A stretch of DNA of 64,000 bases from Labrenzia sp. THAF82. GTDB taxonomy: Bacteria > Pseudomonadota > Alphaproteobacteria > Rhizobiales > Stappiaceae. Positions within the stretch are counted from its first letter, which is position 1; every line of letters begins with the position of its first letter. Where the stretch lies: the NCBI RefSeq assembly GCF_009363435.1, contig NZ_CP045354.1, positions 4,988,501-5,052,500 on the forward strand, written 5' to 3'. Shown in pieces: positions 1-9,497 of this stretch. The notes beneath the pieces are model-generated. The model had not been told where the DNA came from, made no database searches, and worked only from the letters and a program-made list of their open reading frames with translations. A program made the translations under genes and the position numbers.

Positions 1-160
1 TAAGTAATTGGCCTGACGCGTAAAGGATTTTACCATTTACGCCACCACATACAATTATTCGGGGTTTTGAACGCATCCGAAGGCCTGCCATTGTAATCCG
101 GTACGATTATTCCTAACTTCCGGAACAATTCAGAAATTAACGCAGGATCAGGAGAAACGC

Positions 161-439
161 ATGTCAGACACCGGCTTGAGCCGTTTTCTCGGAGGCTCTC
201 CCGCTCAGGTGCTGTTGCGGCTTGTTTTCCTTTCCTTCGTGGTCGGGATCGTCTTGTCCGCACTTAACCTGGACCCGATCGACCTGGTCTACATGGTTCT
301 CAACTTTTTCGAACGTCTCTGGGATATGGGCTTCAATGCAATCGGCAGGTTGGGAAATTACCTCGTCATCGGCGCAATCGTGGTTGTTCCGATCTGGTTG
401 GTATCTCGCCTTCTCTCGATGGGCCGGACCAGGAACTGA
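161..439 (+). CDS. DUF6460 family small membrane protein
   Basis: A 92-residue protein with two hydrophobic segments (about residues 17-45 and 66-86) separated by a short amphipathic stretch; the N-terminal FLGGSP followed by a membrane helix is what I know from the DUF6460 family of alphaproteobacteria, whose function is unknown. The ATG is preceded by AGGAG at a good distance. It converges on the deacetylase gene on the other strand, and the last 74 bases of this gene overlap the end of that one. Likely an inner-membrane protein; nothing further can be said about its role. Confidence 0.8.
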   Translation: MSDTGLSRFLGGSPAQVLLRLVFLSFVVGIVLSALNLDPIDLVYMVLNFFERLWDMGFNAIGRLGNYLVIGAIVVVPIWLVSRLLSMGRTRN

Positions 440-1334
440 CCGCCCTCGCGGCACGATGCAGAGTGACGTGCCGATCCGCAAGTTCATCGATGTCGGTTGA
501 ATAACCTCCGCCGAGCACACCTGCGATCGGAATTCCAAAAGAGCGTACACTTTCAATCACCAATCTGTCGCGTCGCCGCAGACCTTCTCTGGTGAGTGCA
601 AGCCTGCCCAGACGATCGTTCTCATAAGGGTCGACACCGGCATTATAGACGACCAGATCCCAGGCTTCGCGCTCCAACAAGTCCCGCAGCACTTCAGTGA
701 GCCTCATCAGATAGGCGTCGTCACCGGTCAGATCAGCCAGCGCGATGTCGAGATGCGAAGGAACCTTTCGCACTGGATAGTTCTTCTCGGAATGCATGGA
801 GAACGTGAAAATATCCGGATCATCTTGAAAGATATCGGCGGTTCCATCGCCCTGATGAACATCAAGATCAACGATCAATGCCTTACCGATAGCTCCATCG
901 GCCTGCATCACCTTGAGTGCAACAGCCACATCATTGAAAACACAGAAACCGGCACCGTGTGCTTGGCGTGCATGGTGGCTGCCTCCGGCAGTGTTGCAGG
1001 CAATGCCGTGCTCTAAGGCCAGATAGCATGTCAGCACGGTTCCACCTGTCGCGCAGCGTGCGCGCAGCGCAATGTCCTCCCGCATCGGAAAGCCGATTTC
1101 CCGAGCAATCTTGTCCGGAACCTTTCCATTGAAGACCTGATCTACGTAAGCAGGATCATGAGCCAGAGCGACCCACTCGAACGGAGCTGGCCGCGGCCGG
1201 TGGAAGTCACCCTGCTCCAAAAAACCTTCTTGCCGGATCAAATCGGCCACTGCCCGAAACTTGTCCATCGGGAAACGATGATTTGCAGGAAGATCAGCAC
1301 AATAGGCAGGATGATGAACAATCGGCAGTAACAT
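366..1334 (-). CDS. Histone deacetylase-like zinc amidohydrolase
   Basis: A 322-residue member of the HDAC/acetylpolyamine amidohydrolase superfamily, which removes acetyl groups from lysine-like or polyamine substrates with a bound zinc. Visible landmarks are the His pair in GGSHHA (residues 120-121), the zinc ligands in DLDVHQGDG (D158, H160) and D235 in YNAGVDP. The motif spelling resembles the class IV (HDAC11-like) branch, but the substrate cannot be read from sequence. I use the ATG at 1334; an in-frame TTG nine bases upstream would add three residues, and neither has a clear ribosome site. The last ~20 residues are a polar tail lying within the DUF6460 gene on the opposite strand, so the C-terminus looks extended relative to the family core. 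Confidence 0.88.
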   Translation of the reverse strand: MLLPIVHHPAYCADLPANHRFPMDKFRAVADLIRQEGFLEQGDFHRPRPAPFEWVALAHDPAYVDQVFNGKVPDKIAREIGFPMREDIALRARCATGGTVLTCYLALEHGIACNTAGGSHHARQAHGAGFCVFNDVAVALKVMQADGAIGKALIVDLDVHQGDGTADIFQDDPDIFTFSMHSEKNYPVRKVPSHLDIALADLTGDDAYLMRLTEVLRDLLEREAWDLVVYNAGVDPYENDRLGRLALTREGLRRRDRLVIESVRSFGIPIAGVLGGGYSTDIDELADRHVTLHRAARAVSSWSGPSREGEIPTRSEQPRLRR

Positions 1335-1489
1335 GGGCCGCAATATACGTCAGACGTTCAGGTCTTACACCCCTGCTTCGGAACAGTCGCTTTCGTCAAA
1401 GGATGCTGGAATATCGGGTATGCAGGCTCGTGGATTGACGAAACAGGTTAAGCGGGACAAAGAGAGCGTCAGTCCAGTCAGAGATCTCC

Positions 1490-2842
1490 ATGCCACACAG
1501 TAGTGTCACACCCGTGCCGTCCAAATTTGCATTTTCCGTTACGCACCGCTCCGTGCTGGCAATCGCCGCGCCGATGACACTTGCCTATCTGTCGACACCG
1601 TTGCTCGGACTGGTCGACATGGCGGTCATCGGGCGGCTGGGTGACGCTGCGCTGTTGGGTGGCATCGCGATCGGCGGGATCATCTTCGACCTTGCCTTCA
1701 CGACATTCAATTTTCTGCGCTCCGGCACAACCGGCCTCACGGCACAAGCTTTGGGAGCCGGGAACGAGCGGGAAGTCCGGGCTACTTTGCTCAGGGCCCT
1801 TGTCATTGCTCTTTTGAGTGGCCTTGCGGTCATCTTCGCCCAATTGCCGCTTAAAGAATTCGGGCTCTGGTTCATGGGCGGCAGCCAGGACGTGCAATCT
1901 GCAACCAGCCGCTATTTCGACGTTCGTGTTTACAGCGCTCCTTTTCTGCTGGCCAACTATGCCATTTTGGGGTGGTTCATCGGACTGAACAAAGCCGGAA
2001 CCGGGTTATTGCTGCAACTGGTTCTGAACGGCCTCAACATCGCTCTCAGTCTGTGGTTCGTGGTCGGGCTCGGGTGGAGTGTGGAAGGCGTGGCGTTTGC
2101 CACCGTCTTGAGCGAAATATCGGCAACGATTTTCGGACTTGTTCTGATTTTTGCGGCAACGAGGAACGGAAACTGGCCAGCTGCAGCCATAGTATTCGAT
2201 CGCCGGCTGCTGTTGCGCATGATGGCGATCAACCGCGATATCATGATCCGCTCCTTCACGCTGCTCTACGCCTTTGCGTTCTTCATGGCACGCTCGGCCG
2301 ATCAGGGTGACATTGTGCTGGCCGCCAATGCGTTGCTTGAAAAATTCATCATGGTTGCCGCGTTCTTCCTGGATGGTCTGGCCACAGCGGCTGAACAACT
2401 GGCCGGACGCGCCGTTGGAGCGAAACACAGACCCGCATTCGACCGGACACTCAAACTGACGGCACTTTGGAGCTTTGCACTGGCCGGGCTTCTTGCAATG
2501 CTCTTTTGGGCCTTCGGACCGTTCATGATCGATTTCATGACGACTTCGCCGGAAGTCAGGCAGACAGCGGCAACTTTCCTGGCCTGGGCGGTGCTCACAC
2601 CCCTGTTCGGTGTGCTGGCATTTCAGATGGACGGAGTTTTTATTGGTGCGACCTGGTCTTCCACCATGCGCAACATGATGCTCCTATCGTTGGTGCTCTA
2701 TCTTGCTGCTTACTACGCCTTTTTCCCGTATCTCGGCAATCATGGTCTCTGGCTGGCCTTGTTGCTGTTTTTCGGCGCTCGGGGCTTCACCATGCTGGCT
2801 GCCTGTCAAAAACGCGCAGCTGAAACCTTTAAAGAAGGCTGA
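1490..2842 (+). CDS. MATE family efflux transporter (DinF-like)
   Basis: A 450-residue polytopic membrane protein with about twelve hydrophobic helices in two similar halves, the expected size of the multidrug and toxic compound extrusion family. The second half carries the FFLDGLATAAEQLAGRAVG stretch typical of the DinF branch. Such proteins export cationic drugs or other organic compounds using a proton or sodium gradient. It stands alone, divergent from the deacetylase, and ends two bases before the convergent pyrD stop. The substrate is unknown. Confidence 0.9.
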   Translation: MPHSSVTPVPSKFAFSVTHRSVLAIAAPMTLAYLSTPLLGLVDMAVIGRLGDAALLGGIAIGGIIFDLAFTTFNFLRSGTTGLTAQALGAGNEREVRATLLRALVIALLSGLAVIFAQLPLKEFGLWFMGGSQDVQSATSRYFDVRVYSAPFLLANYAILGWFIGLNKAGTGLLLQLVLNGLNIALSLWFVVGLGWSVEGVAFATVLSEISATIFGLVLIFAATRNGNWPAAAIVFDRRLLLRMMAINRDIMIRSFTLLYAFAFFMARSADQGDIVLAANALLEKFIMVAAFFLDGLATAAEQLAGRAVGAKHRPAFDRTLKLTALWSFALAGLLAMLFWAFGPFMIDFMTTSPEVRQTAATFLAWAVLTPLFGVLAFQMDGVFIGATWSSTMRNMMLLSLVLYLAAYYAFFPYLGNHGLWLALLLFFGARGFTMLAACQKRAAETFKEG

Positions 2843-2844
2843 TG

Positions 2845-3939
2845 TCAGGCTTTTTCACCTGCCCATGCGTCCATGTTGGCATCCCTCGCCTGCCTCAGCG
2901 AGGAAAGCCCCTGTTCTTCAAGCTTGTCCGACAGCCCGTCCAGAATATCACCAACCAATGCAGGTCCTTTGAAAACTAGCGAAGAATAGAGCTGCAAGAG
3001 ATCTGCTCCCGCAGTGATCTTGGTCCACGCGGTTTCGGCGCTATCGATGCCGCCAACTCCAATGATCGGCAATTGGGGTCCTGCAAGCTTGCGTGCCCTG
3101 GCGAGCATGATCGTCGATTTGCGGAAAAGCGGACGGCCCGAGAGGCCTCCGGATTCAGCTGACGGCCCATGTCCGCTCAGGCCATCTCGGCTAACTGTGG
3201 TGTTTGAAACGATCAACCCATCGACGCTTTTCGCCAGGACTTCCTCGACGATGTCGGAAAGGTCTTCATCTGCAACATCTGGAGCTATCTTGAGAAGCAC
3301 GGGCACATGACGGCCAATTTTCTGAGTGCACTCATCACGCGCAGAAATCACGCCCGTCAAAAGCTCGGCCAGAACCGATCGCGCCTGCAGGTCGCGCAGG
3401 CCGGGTGTATTCGGCGATGAAATATTGACGGTGAAATAGGTTGCTATGTCGGCAAAGGCATAAATGCCGCTGACATAGTCGGCAATCCGGTCCTCAGCAT
3501 CCTTATTCGCCCCAACATTGATACCGACAATGCCGGAAAGTTTTCGCCTTGCATCAAGACGTTTGCGCAGCGCTTCGTGTCCGTCATTGTTAAATCCATA
3601 GCGATTGATAACGCCCTGATCGGCAGGCAATCGAAAGACGCGCGGACGCGGATTACCAGGTTGTGGCTTTGGTGTTACGGATCCGACTTCCGCATGACCG
3701 AACCCAAGCTTCAGAAGCGCATCCGGTACCTCGCCATTCTTATCGAAACCTGCTGCCATGCCGAGAGGATTCGGGAAGGTCAAATCCCATAGTTTCACCG
3801 CAAGACGCGGGTCAGACCGACGTCTTTGGCCAGGCAGGACACCGGACTTCAGCGCAAGTATCGTCATCTTGTGCGCGGTCTCTGCGTCCAAACCGCGAAG
3901 AACCTTCAGTGCTGCCTTGTCCAACCACGGCAAACTCAT
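2845..3939 (-). CDS. pyrD: Dihydroorotate dehydrogenase (quinone), class 2
   Basis: Oxidises dihydroorotate to orotate in pyrimidine synthesis, passing electrons through FMN to membrane quinone. The 364-residue length, the N-terminal helical membrane-binding segment before the barrel, the AAGFDKNGE motif and the NISSPNTPGLR loop with the catalytic serine place it in class 2. I start at the ATG at 3939, which follows CGGAG and overlaps the stop of the upstream DUF952 gene as ATGA, so the two are probably translationally coupled. The longer reading frame to 3999 adds residues unlike the family. Confidence 0.95.
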   Translation of the reverse strand: MSLPWLDKAALKVLRGLDAETAHKMTILALKSGVLPGQRRRSDPRLAVKLWDLTFPNPLGMAAGFDKNGEVPDALLKLGFGHAEVGSVTPKPQPGNPRPRVFRLPADQGVINRYGFNNDGHEALRKRLDARRKLSGIVGINVGANKDAEDRIADYVSGIYAFADIATYFTVNISSPNTPGLRDLQARSVLAELLTGVISARDECTQKIGRHVPVLLKIAPDVADEDLSDIVEEVLAKSVDGLIVSNTTVSRDGLSGHGPSAESGGLSGRPLFRKSTIMLARARKLAGPQLPIIGVGGIDSAETAWTKITAGADLLQLYSSLVFKGPALVGDILDGLSDKLEEQGLSSLRQARDANMDAWAGEKA

Positions 3940-4280
3940 TTTCCCAACTCCGGAAAGACATGATCGCCATCCTTGCCGAGAGGCAGCTCCTTGACCCAAA
4001 CAGCAGACGCTGGGTCAAGATCCGAATAAAGGTGCGGAAACAAGGCACCGCCGCGCGAAGGCTCCCACTTCAGCTCTTCACCAAGGGCATCAGTGTCAAA
4101 GGCTGCCAAAAGCAGGTTTTCCTGACCGACAAAGTGCTTTTGTGCCGTTTCTCGCACCTGATCCGCAGTTGAAAAGTGTATGAAACCATCCGAAAGATCG
4201 ACAGGAGCGCCTTTAAAGCGTCCTTCCTGGATCGCGGTCTGCCAAAGAGATCGTGGAACGATCTTGAAAATCAGGGTCAT
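3936..4280 (-). CDS. DUF952 family protein
   Basis: A 114-residue cytoplasmic protein with the pattern of the DUF952 family: an N-terminal IFKI segment, the central DGFIHFSTADQ motif and a C-terminal FPHLYSDL segment. The family fold is related to ADP-ribosyltransferase-like proteins, but no activity is established. It lies directly before pyrD with a four-base overlap, an arrangement I believe recurs in related alphaproteobacteria, and probably shares its transcript. Confidence 0.85.
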   Translation of the reverse strand: MTLIFKIVPRSLWQTAIQEGRFKGAPVDLSDGFIHFSTADQVRETAQKHFVGQENLLLAAFDTDALGEELKWEPSRGGALFPHLYSDLDPASAVWVKELPLGKDGDHVFPELGK

Positions 4281-4537
4281 CCGTGTGCCTTTTCGCGAGA
4301 CGGCAGCGCGGGTTATTCCAATCCTGCCGTCAATTCCGCCGGCAGGACACTACTCAAGTGAATTCTGTCGAACAAGCTGACCATTAGCCACTTGTTCACG
4401 GCACGACATTTTTTTAAGGATAAACGCTGAAACTTCTGCCATGAGAGACGCAGCAACACAGCAAAATACGAAATTCGCACCTGTCTCGTCTAAAGAGCGT
4501 TGTTCCAATTTGCACACTCGGCATTCAAATCGTTTGG

Positions 4538-4575
4538 CGCTATCATTCGCCGTGTCTGAAAAGCGAGTGATAGCG
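4538..4575 (+). promoter_or_regulatory. Inverted repeat just upstream of nuclease-fold gene
   Basis: Two 13-base arms, 4538-4550 and 4563-4575, pair at 12 of 13 positions (one G-T wobble as RNA) around a 12-base loop. The second arm ends two bases before the ATG at 4578 and covers the place where a ribosome site would sit. It could be an RNA hairpin that limits translation or an operator. The rest of the 297-base gap from 4281 holds nothing else that I recognise. Confidence 0.5.
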
Positions 4576-4577
4576 GA

Positions 4578-5477
4578 ATGAATCTGAGGTCAGTCTTGGT
4601 ACCTGCTCTTGTGCTGACCGCCGCCGGCGGTCTGCTTGCGGTGCTGTTGTTGGCCGACCCGCCTGGCTCATCCTCCGACGAAACAGCCGCTGGGCATGAC
4701 GGCCAACTGGCAAAGGCTTTGGTGGCAGAGACCAAAAACGAAATCTCCAGTGCGCAAACTTCTTCACCTGCCCCGGCGGCACCCGCTCCTCTTCCAGGAA
4801 ACATTCGGGACGTCTCACCTGACGGGGTCAGCGCGCCAAAAGTGAGTGGTGGCTTGAAGCGTATTGCGCCTTCCAAACGCTATCTGGAACTAAAGGATCC
4901 GCCGGTCGAGCCGATCCCGGACGGCCCTCTGGAACTTGTCAGGGTGCAGGTCCTGGACGGTGGCCGGCTGCGTGCGAACCAAATTACGGTCAAGCTGGCT
5001 CACATTATTCCGCTCGAGCCGGAAGAGACCTGTGTCTCCCGCCTCGGCGGCACCTGGCCTTGCGGAGCGCGCGCCAGAACTTTTCTGCGCGGATTGATCC
5101 GCCAATTCAAGGTCAACTGCGAAAAGATCGAAGAACTCGGCCCCCGGCAAATCCTGGCAACCTGCAGCAGAGGCAAGATAGATCTCAGTACCCGGTTGGT
5201 CCGCTATGGATGGGCGGATCCTCTTGAGAATGCCCCCGACCACCTGCAGGAACTGGCACTCAAGGCCAAGGAGCGAAAGATCGGCAAATGGCAGGCAGAA
5301 TGGTTGAAAGACCTGCCTGCCACACAATGGGAAAACGATCCGACTGCCGCACTGCCCGGCCTTGAAGTGATCGAGCCTGAAATCGTCGAATGGAGCCTCA
5401 GAGCCGATCCCGAAGCACCGGAAGACGACACATCGCTTTTCGGCCTTGGCAATCCGGCCATTGCTCCCCAGCAATGA
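4578..5477 (+). CDS. Thermonuclease-fold (SNase-like) secreted or anchored protein
   Basis: A 299-residue protein with an N-terminal hydrophobic signal or anchor (residues 5-25), a Pro/Ala-rich linker and a staphylococcal-nuclease-like OB fold from about residue 110 to 235, recognised from the G-ARTFLRGLI helix, the ILATC strand and the DLSTRLVRYGWA segment that matches the family's VNEALVRQGLA region. The arginine before ILATC may match the catalytic Arg87, but the usual RLxxIDTPE metal-binding loop reads VKLAHIIPLEPE, so catalysis is doubtful. Likely periplasmic. It is monocistronic, with a hairpin over the start and a terminator behind. Confidence 0.75.
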   Translation: MNLRSVLVPALVLTAAGGLLAVLLLADPPGSSSDETAAGHDGQLAKALVAETKNEISSAQTSSPAPAAPAPLPGNIRDVSPDGVSAPKVSGGLKRIAPSKRYLELKDPPVEPIPDGPLELVRVQVLDGGRLRANQITVKLAHIIPLEPEETCVSRLGGTWPCGARARTFLRGLIRQFKVNCEKIEELGPRQILATCSRGKIDLSTRLVRYGWADPLENAPDHLQELALKAKERKIGKWQAEWLKDLPATQWENDPTAALPGLEVIEPEIVEWSLRADPEAPEDDTSLFGLGNPAIAPQQ

Positions 5478-5505
5478 GCGCAGCGACCATAGTCTTGAGA
5501 ATTTG

Positions 5506-5529
5506 AAAGGCGGCATTCACGCCGCCTTT
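5506..5529. terminator. Bidirectional terminator between nuclease-fold gene and lysS
   Basis: A perfect nine-base stem (AAAGGCGGC / GCCGCCTTT) with a six-base loop lies between the two convergent genes and has T-rich ends in both directions. Confidence 0.75.
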
Positions 5530-5534
5530 CCTGT

Positions 5535-7193
5535 TTAGGTCGAGAGTTCGCCCGCGAGTGCCTTGCGGATCATCTCCCGGGTCTCGGCTATGCCGTAAAG
5601 AGCCACGAACGAGCCGAAACGCGGGCCCTTTTCCTGGCCGAGCAGAAGCTGATAGAGCGCGGAGAACCAGACAACCGAAACTCCGGGACCACCATCAGGG
5701 CCTTTTTTCTTCGGATCCTGGTACCGCTCAATTGCACGCGCCACATCGAGCACGGCATCCTGAATGGCTGCGCCATCGGCGTCCTGCGGCAGCGCTGCCA
5801 GTTTTTCGTCCAGCTGACGAAGCGCGGCCTGCTCGGTTTCGTCCGGAGCCTTGAACGACTTGGCCGGTCGAACAAAGTCCTCAAAGTAACGGATCGCATA
5901 ACCAACGAGCGCATCCAGATCCGGATGCGTCGCAGGTGTGACACCTGGTGCATAGCGCGAGATGAAGGCCCAGAGGACGTCTTTGTTTTCCGCATTGGAA
6001 GCTGACACCAGATTGAGCAGCATGGCAAAAGGCACTGGCAAATCTATCTTCGGAATGTTGCCGGAGTGGATGTGCCAGGCCGGATTCTGCAGCTTTTGCT
6101 CAACCGGCATCTGCTCGTATTTCTGAGCAAACGTGTAGTACTCGTCGACCGCTTTCGGAATGACGTCGAAATAGAGCTTCTTTGCCGTTTTGGGCTTCTG
6201 ATAATTATACAGCGCCAGGCTTTCAGGCGCTGCATAGGTCAGCCATTCGTCAATGGTCAGGCCGTTGCCCTTGGACTTGGAGATCTTTTCTCCCTTTTCG
6301 TCCAGGAACAGCTCATAGACATAGTGCTCAGGAGCCTTTCCGCCCAAAATGTTGCAGATTTTGTCGTAGATCGGCGCATTGGTCATGTGGTCCTTGCCGA
6401 ACATTTCGAAATCGACATCAAGTGCCGCCCAGCGCATACCAAAGTCCGGCTTCCACTGAAGCTTCACCTGCCCCCCGGTCACCGGCAAAGTGATGTCCTC
6501 ACCGGTTTCATCCTGGAACGTTATGGTGCCGTCTTTCGCGTTGACCTCTTTCATCGGCACGTAAAGAACGCGCCCCGAACTCGGCGAGATCGGCAGGAAA
6601 GGTGAATAGGTTGCCTGACGCTCTTCGCCCAGCGTCGGCAGCATGACGTCCATGATCTTCTGATATTTTTGTGTCGCCAGGATCAGCACTTCGTCGAACT
6701 TGCCGGACTTGTAATACTCCGTCGCGCTCGCGAATTCGTAGTCGAAGCCGAATGTATCGAGGAACCGGCGCAACATCGCATTGTTGTGAGCGGCGAAACT
6801 GTCGAAATCCCCGCCGAACGGATTGGGAACGACGCTCAAAGGCATTTGAAGATATGGCTCAAGTGCTGCCCGATCCGGAACATTTTCCGGGATCTTGCGC
6901 ATTCCGTCCATATCATCGGAGAAACACAGGAGACGCGTCGGTATCTTGTCTTCAGTGAGCAAACGGAAAGCCGTGCGCACCATGGTTGTACGCAGCACTT
7001 CACCGAAAGTTCCGATATGCGGCAGACCGGACGGGCCATAGCCGGTTTCGAACAGAACCGGCTTTTCCGGATCCCGCTTCTCGATACGTTTGACCAGTTT
7101 TCGCGCTTCTTCGAACGGCCAGGCTTTCGATTTCCGGGCCGCCTCGACAAAGTCTTGCGAAAGGTCAAGCGGAGGCAGGGATTGGTCGGTCAT
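5535..7193 (-). CDS. lysS: Lysyl-tRNA synthetase, class I
   Basis: Charges tRNA-Lys with lysine. The 552-residue enzyme is the class I form found in archaea, spirochetes and alphaproteobacteria rather than the class II enzyme of most bacteria: it has an HIGH-type motif (HIGT, residues 59-62) and a KMSKS-type motif (KISKS, 303-307), both signatures of a Rossmann-fold class I catalytic domain. I chose the ATG at 7193, because residues upstream of it in the longer frame look unrelated; no strong ribosome site is visible. It converges on the nuclease-fold gene across a terminator. Confidence 0.95.
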   Translation of the reverse strand: MTDQSLPPLDLSQDFVEAARKSKAWPFEEARKLVKRIEKRDPEKPVLFETGYGPSGLPHIGTFGEVLRTTMVRTAFRLLTEDKIPTRLLCFSDDMDGMRKIPENVPDRAALEPYLQMPLSVVPNPFGGDFDSFAAHNNAMLRRFLDTFGFDYEFASATEYYKSGKFDEVLILATQKYQKIMDVMLPTLGEERQATYSPFLPISPSSGRVLYVPMKEVNAKDGTITFQDETGEDITLPVTGGQVKLQWKPDFGMRWAALDVDFEMFGKDHMTNAPIYDKICNILGGKAPEHYVYELFLDEKGEKISKSKGNGLTIDEWLTYAAPESLALYNYQKPKTAKKLYFDVIPKAVDEYYTFAQKYEQMPVEQKLQNPAWHIHSGNIPKIDLPVPFAMLLNLVSASNAENKDVLWAFISRYAPGVTPATHPDLDALVGYAIRYFEDFVRPAKSFKAPDETEQAALRQLDEKLAALPQDADGAAIQDAVLDVARAIERYQDPKKKGPDGGPGVSVVWFSALYQLLLGQEKGPRFGSFVALYGIAETREMIRKALAGELST

Positions 7194-7403
7194 TTTTTGA
7201 ATTCGTTCTGTTTGTTTGGATGAATTGCGCAGCATAACGGAAGGCTTTTTGGGGCCTCGGGCCAAATGCTGCGGCGCGACACTAGATCAAGCAGCATTCA
7301 TGTGCAATCACATGTCGCAAGTCCACGACTTGAAGCTTTCACGCCAAGCCTATACACCGGGCCTTCGAAATCGAACATAACCGGCGCCACTGGAGAATGA
7401 ATA

Positions 7404-7823
7404 GTGACTATGAATGAGCCGATCAGCGTACAGGAAGCCCTCATCTATGTGATGGTCATCGTCTCGGCGTCGGACAACGAAATGACCGATATGGAACTGG
7501 CGACGATTGGCGATGTGGTCAAGATGCTCCCGGTCTTCCAAGGGTATGACAGCGCACGGATCATCCCGGCCGCGCAACGCTGCGGTGACATCCTGCAGGA
7601 AGACGATGGTCTCAAACTGGTGCTGGAGCTGGTGGGTGACGTGCTTCCGGCCAAGCTTTACGACACGGCTTATGCGCTTGCTGTCGAAGTTGCAGCGGCC
7701 GATCTTCACGTTGAACAGGAAGAGCTGCGCATCCTCCAACTGCTTCGTGACCGGTTCAGTCTCGACAAACTGACCGTCGCAGCAATCGAACGTGGAGCAA
7801 TTGCGCGTCATCGCTCGGTTTAA
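7404..7823 (+). CDS. TerB-like tellurite resistance family protein
   Basis: A 139-residue all-helical acidic protein. The spaced pattern of VSASDNEMTDMEL near the N-terminus and VAAADLHVEQEEL in the second half is the duplicated acidic motif of the TerB domain, thought to bind metal. Role in the cell is unknown; most such stand-alone proteins are not tellurite determinants. The GTG at 7404 follows GGAG by eight bases, which favours it over the ATG two codons later. Confidence 0.8.
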   Translation: MTMNEPISVQEALIYVMVIVSASDNEMTDMELATIGDVVKMLPVFQGYDSARIIPAAQRCGDILQEDDGLKLVLELVGDVLPAKLYDTAYALAVEVAAADLHVEQEELRILQLLRDRFSLDKLTVAAIERGAIARHRSV

Positions 7824-7841
7824 ACAAGGCGAACCGACGGG

Positions 7842-8918
7842 TTGAAAAAACCCAGGCAAAAATGCAGCAGGATCTTTCCAATAAGCTTTGCCGCTCTTTC
7901 GGTGGTGACCATTGCTGCGTTGATTGTCTTTCTCTCCGGCCTTGGAGATTTTGACCTTTCAAGGTTTGAAACACGCGAGCTCAGTTTTCAGGACCAGCGA
8001 CACCAGATTTCCGGGTCGTTGATCCTTCCGGCTGAACACCCGACTTCGCTTGTGCTTCTGATCCACGGCGACGGGCCGACAGACAGATTTGCCAATGGCG
8101 GTTATCTGCCGCTCATCAATGCACTCGTTGACGACGGCATCGCTGTCTTTTGCTGGGACAAACCAGGGATCGGCAAAAGCGACGGTGACTGGCTGCAATA
8201 TTCACTTTCCGAACGCGCAGACCTTGCAGAAGCCGCGCTGACAGCGTTGGCGTTGGAAGAGGACCTTTCAGGGGTCCGCAAGGGCGTTCTTGGCTTCTCT
8301 CAGGGAGGCTGGGTGATCGCGGACCTTGCCGCAGGCAACACAAACGCCGAATTCGCTATCATCATTGGCGGCGCCGTCAACTGGCAGCGGCAAGGTCTTT
8401 ATTATCAGCGCCGCCGTCTTGAAAGCGCTGGCGTTTCTGCGGACGAGATAGAAGCAGCGCTGGAAAAAAGTGCCGCTGCCAATCGACAAATGATCGCCAA
8501 AGATTTCGACTACCAGGACTACCTCGAGCTTGCCGGACCCGATCCCATGAGCGCCAGTCGCTTCCGGTTCGTTCGAAAAAACCTGTCGGCAGACTCTTCG
8601 GACCATCTGACGAAGATTAAGATTCCGGTGCTAACCCTGCACGGAAGCGAAGATCTGAATGTTGACCCCGACTACAATTCAAGCCGCTACCGGCGTCTCT
8701 TGGAGTCCGGGCATGCTGCAAATCGCAGCGACGTGATCAATGGCGGAACGCACAGTCTTTTGCGTGCAGAGTGGTTCAATTACCAGCTTGAAGGCCAGAT
8801 GCCATGGTGGTCCCAGGCAGCATTTCTCGCTTTGGGGCAGTACGCCTATGCGCCCGAAACGCTGGATATACTGACGACGTGGATTGCGCAGCAAGCGCGT
8901 TCTCAGACCAAAAACTGA
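7842..8918 (+). CDS. Alpha/beta hydrolase, membrane-anchored or exported
   Basis: A 358-residue serine hydrolase. After an N-terminal hydrophobic segment (about residues 11-35) it shows the alpha/beta-hydrolase order: an oxyanion strand ending LLIHGDG, the WDKPGIGKSDG turn, a nucleophile elbow GFSQGG, a likely acid in GSEDLNVD and a late GGTHSLL histidine. Probably acts outside the cytoplasmic membrane on an ester. The start is uncertain: the frame opens with a TTG at 7842 lacking a clear ribosome site. It lies 18 bases behind the TerB-like gene and may share its transcript. Confidence 0.82.
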   Translation: MKKPRQKCSRIFPISFAALSVVTIAALIVFLSGLGDFDLSRFETRELSFQDQRHQISGSLILPAEHPTSLVLLIHGDGPTDRFANGGYLPLINALVDDGIAVFCWDKPGIGKSDGDWLQYSLSERADLAEAALTALALEEDLSGVRKGVLGFSQGGWVIADLAAGNTNAEFAIIIGGAVNWQRQGLYYQRRRLESAGVSADEIEAALEKSAAANRQMIAKDFDYQDYLELAGPDPMSASRFRFVRKNLSADSSDHLTKIKIPVLTLHGSEDLNVDPDYNSSRYRRLLESGHAANRSDVINGGTHSLLRAEWFNYQLEGQMPWWSQAAFLALGQYAYAPETLDILTTWIAQQARSQTKN

Positions 8919-8959
8919 CAGGTCGCTTATGCTCTGGTTTCAGGTCCTGTAGCTTCGCG

Positions 8960-9361
8960 TCAGTTCAAGCTCCGAATACTGTCAGGAAGGTCCAGTGAAA
9001 ACGCCGGTATCGTCACGTTGAAGAGTGTTCCGTCGGGCCGCTCCATCTCATAGGCACCCGCCATGATACCGCTGTCCGTCGCCAGCGGGCAGTGAGAGGA
9101 GTATTCGTAGGTTTCCCCAGGCTCGATAACCGGCTGTTCTCCGACGACGCCCGGTCCGCTCACTTCTTCCTGCCGTCCGAGGCCATCGGTAATCTGCCAG
9201 TAGCGGGATTTCAGTTGAACCGGTTCGTTGCCGCCATTGTGGATCTCGACCATATAGGCCCAGATAAATTCACTTTCTTCCGGGCGCGATTCATCGTCCA
9301 GAAAAAATGGTTCGACGGAAACTTCGATTCCTTCGGTTGTGGCGCTGTAACTGCCCGACAC
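8960..9361 (-). CDS. apaG: ApaG (DUF525) domain protein
   Basis: A 133-residue fibronectin-like beta protein matching ApaG across its whole length: the FIWAYMVEIHN strand, SRYWQITDG, the GPGVVGEQPVI-PG turn and a YSSHCPL-TDSG-MAGAYEM block. In enterobacteria apaG sits beside apaH and has been linked to Co2+ resistance, but its biochemical role is not settled. The start is GTG, supported by AAGGAT eight bases upstream. It is convergent with the hydrolase gene. Confidence 0.93.
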   Translation of the reverse strand: MSGSYSATTEGIEVSVEPFFLDDESRPEESEFIWAYMVEIHNGGNEPVQLKSRYWQITDGLGRQEEVSGPGVVGEQPVIEPGETYEYSSHCPLATDSGIMAGAYEMERPDGTLFNVTIPAFSLDLPDSIRSLN

Positions 9362-9497
9362 GATTAATCCTTTTGCTTCCGGGTGAGGACCCGTTCATTC
9401 AAAACGGGCTTATAAGGCGTATGACGTAAGCGTGAAAGGGACTGACTTGTGATTTCCGAGTGGATTTTGCATGTAGACCGCTGAATTTTCCAATTAT

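Noticed and set aside
753..1016. 87-codon plus-strand frame within the deacetylase gene
   Set aside because: Shadow frame antisense to the zinc-site region; no independent support.
4441..4581. 46-codon frame ending across the start of the nuclease-fold gene
   Set aside because: It has no ribosome site and its end simply runs through the inverted repeat; a leader peptide cannot be excluded but is not supported.
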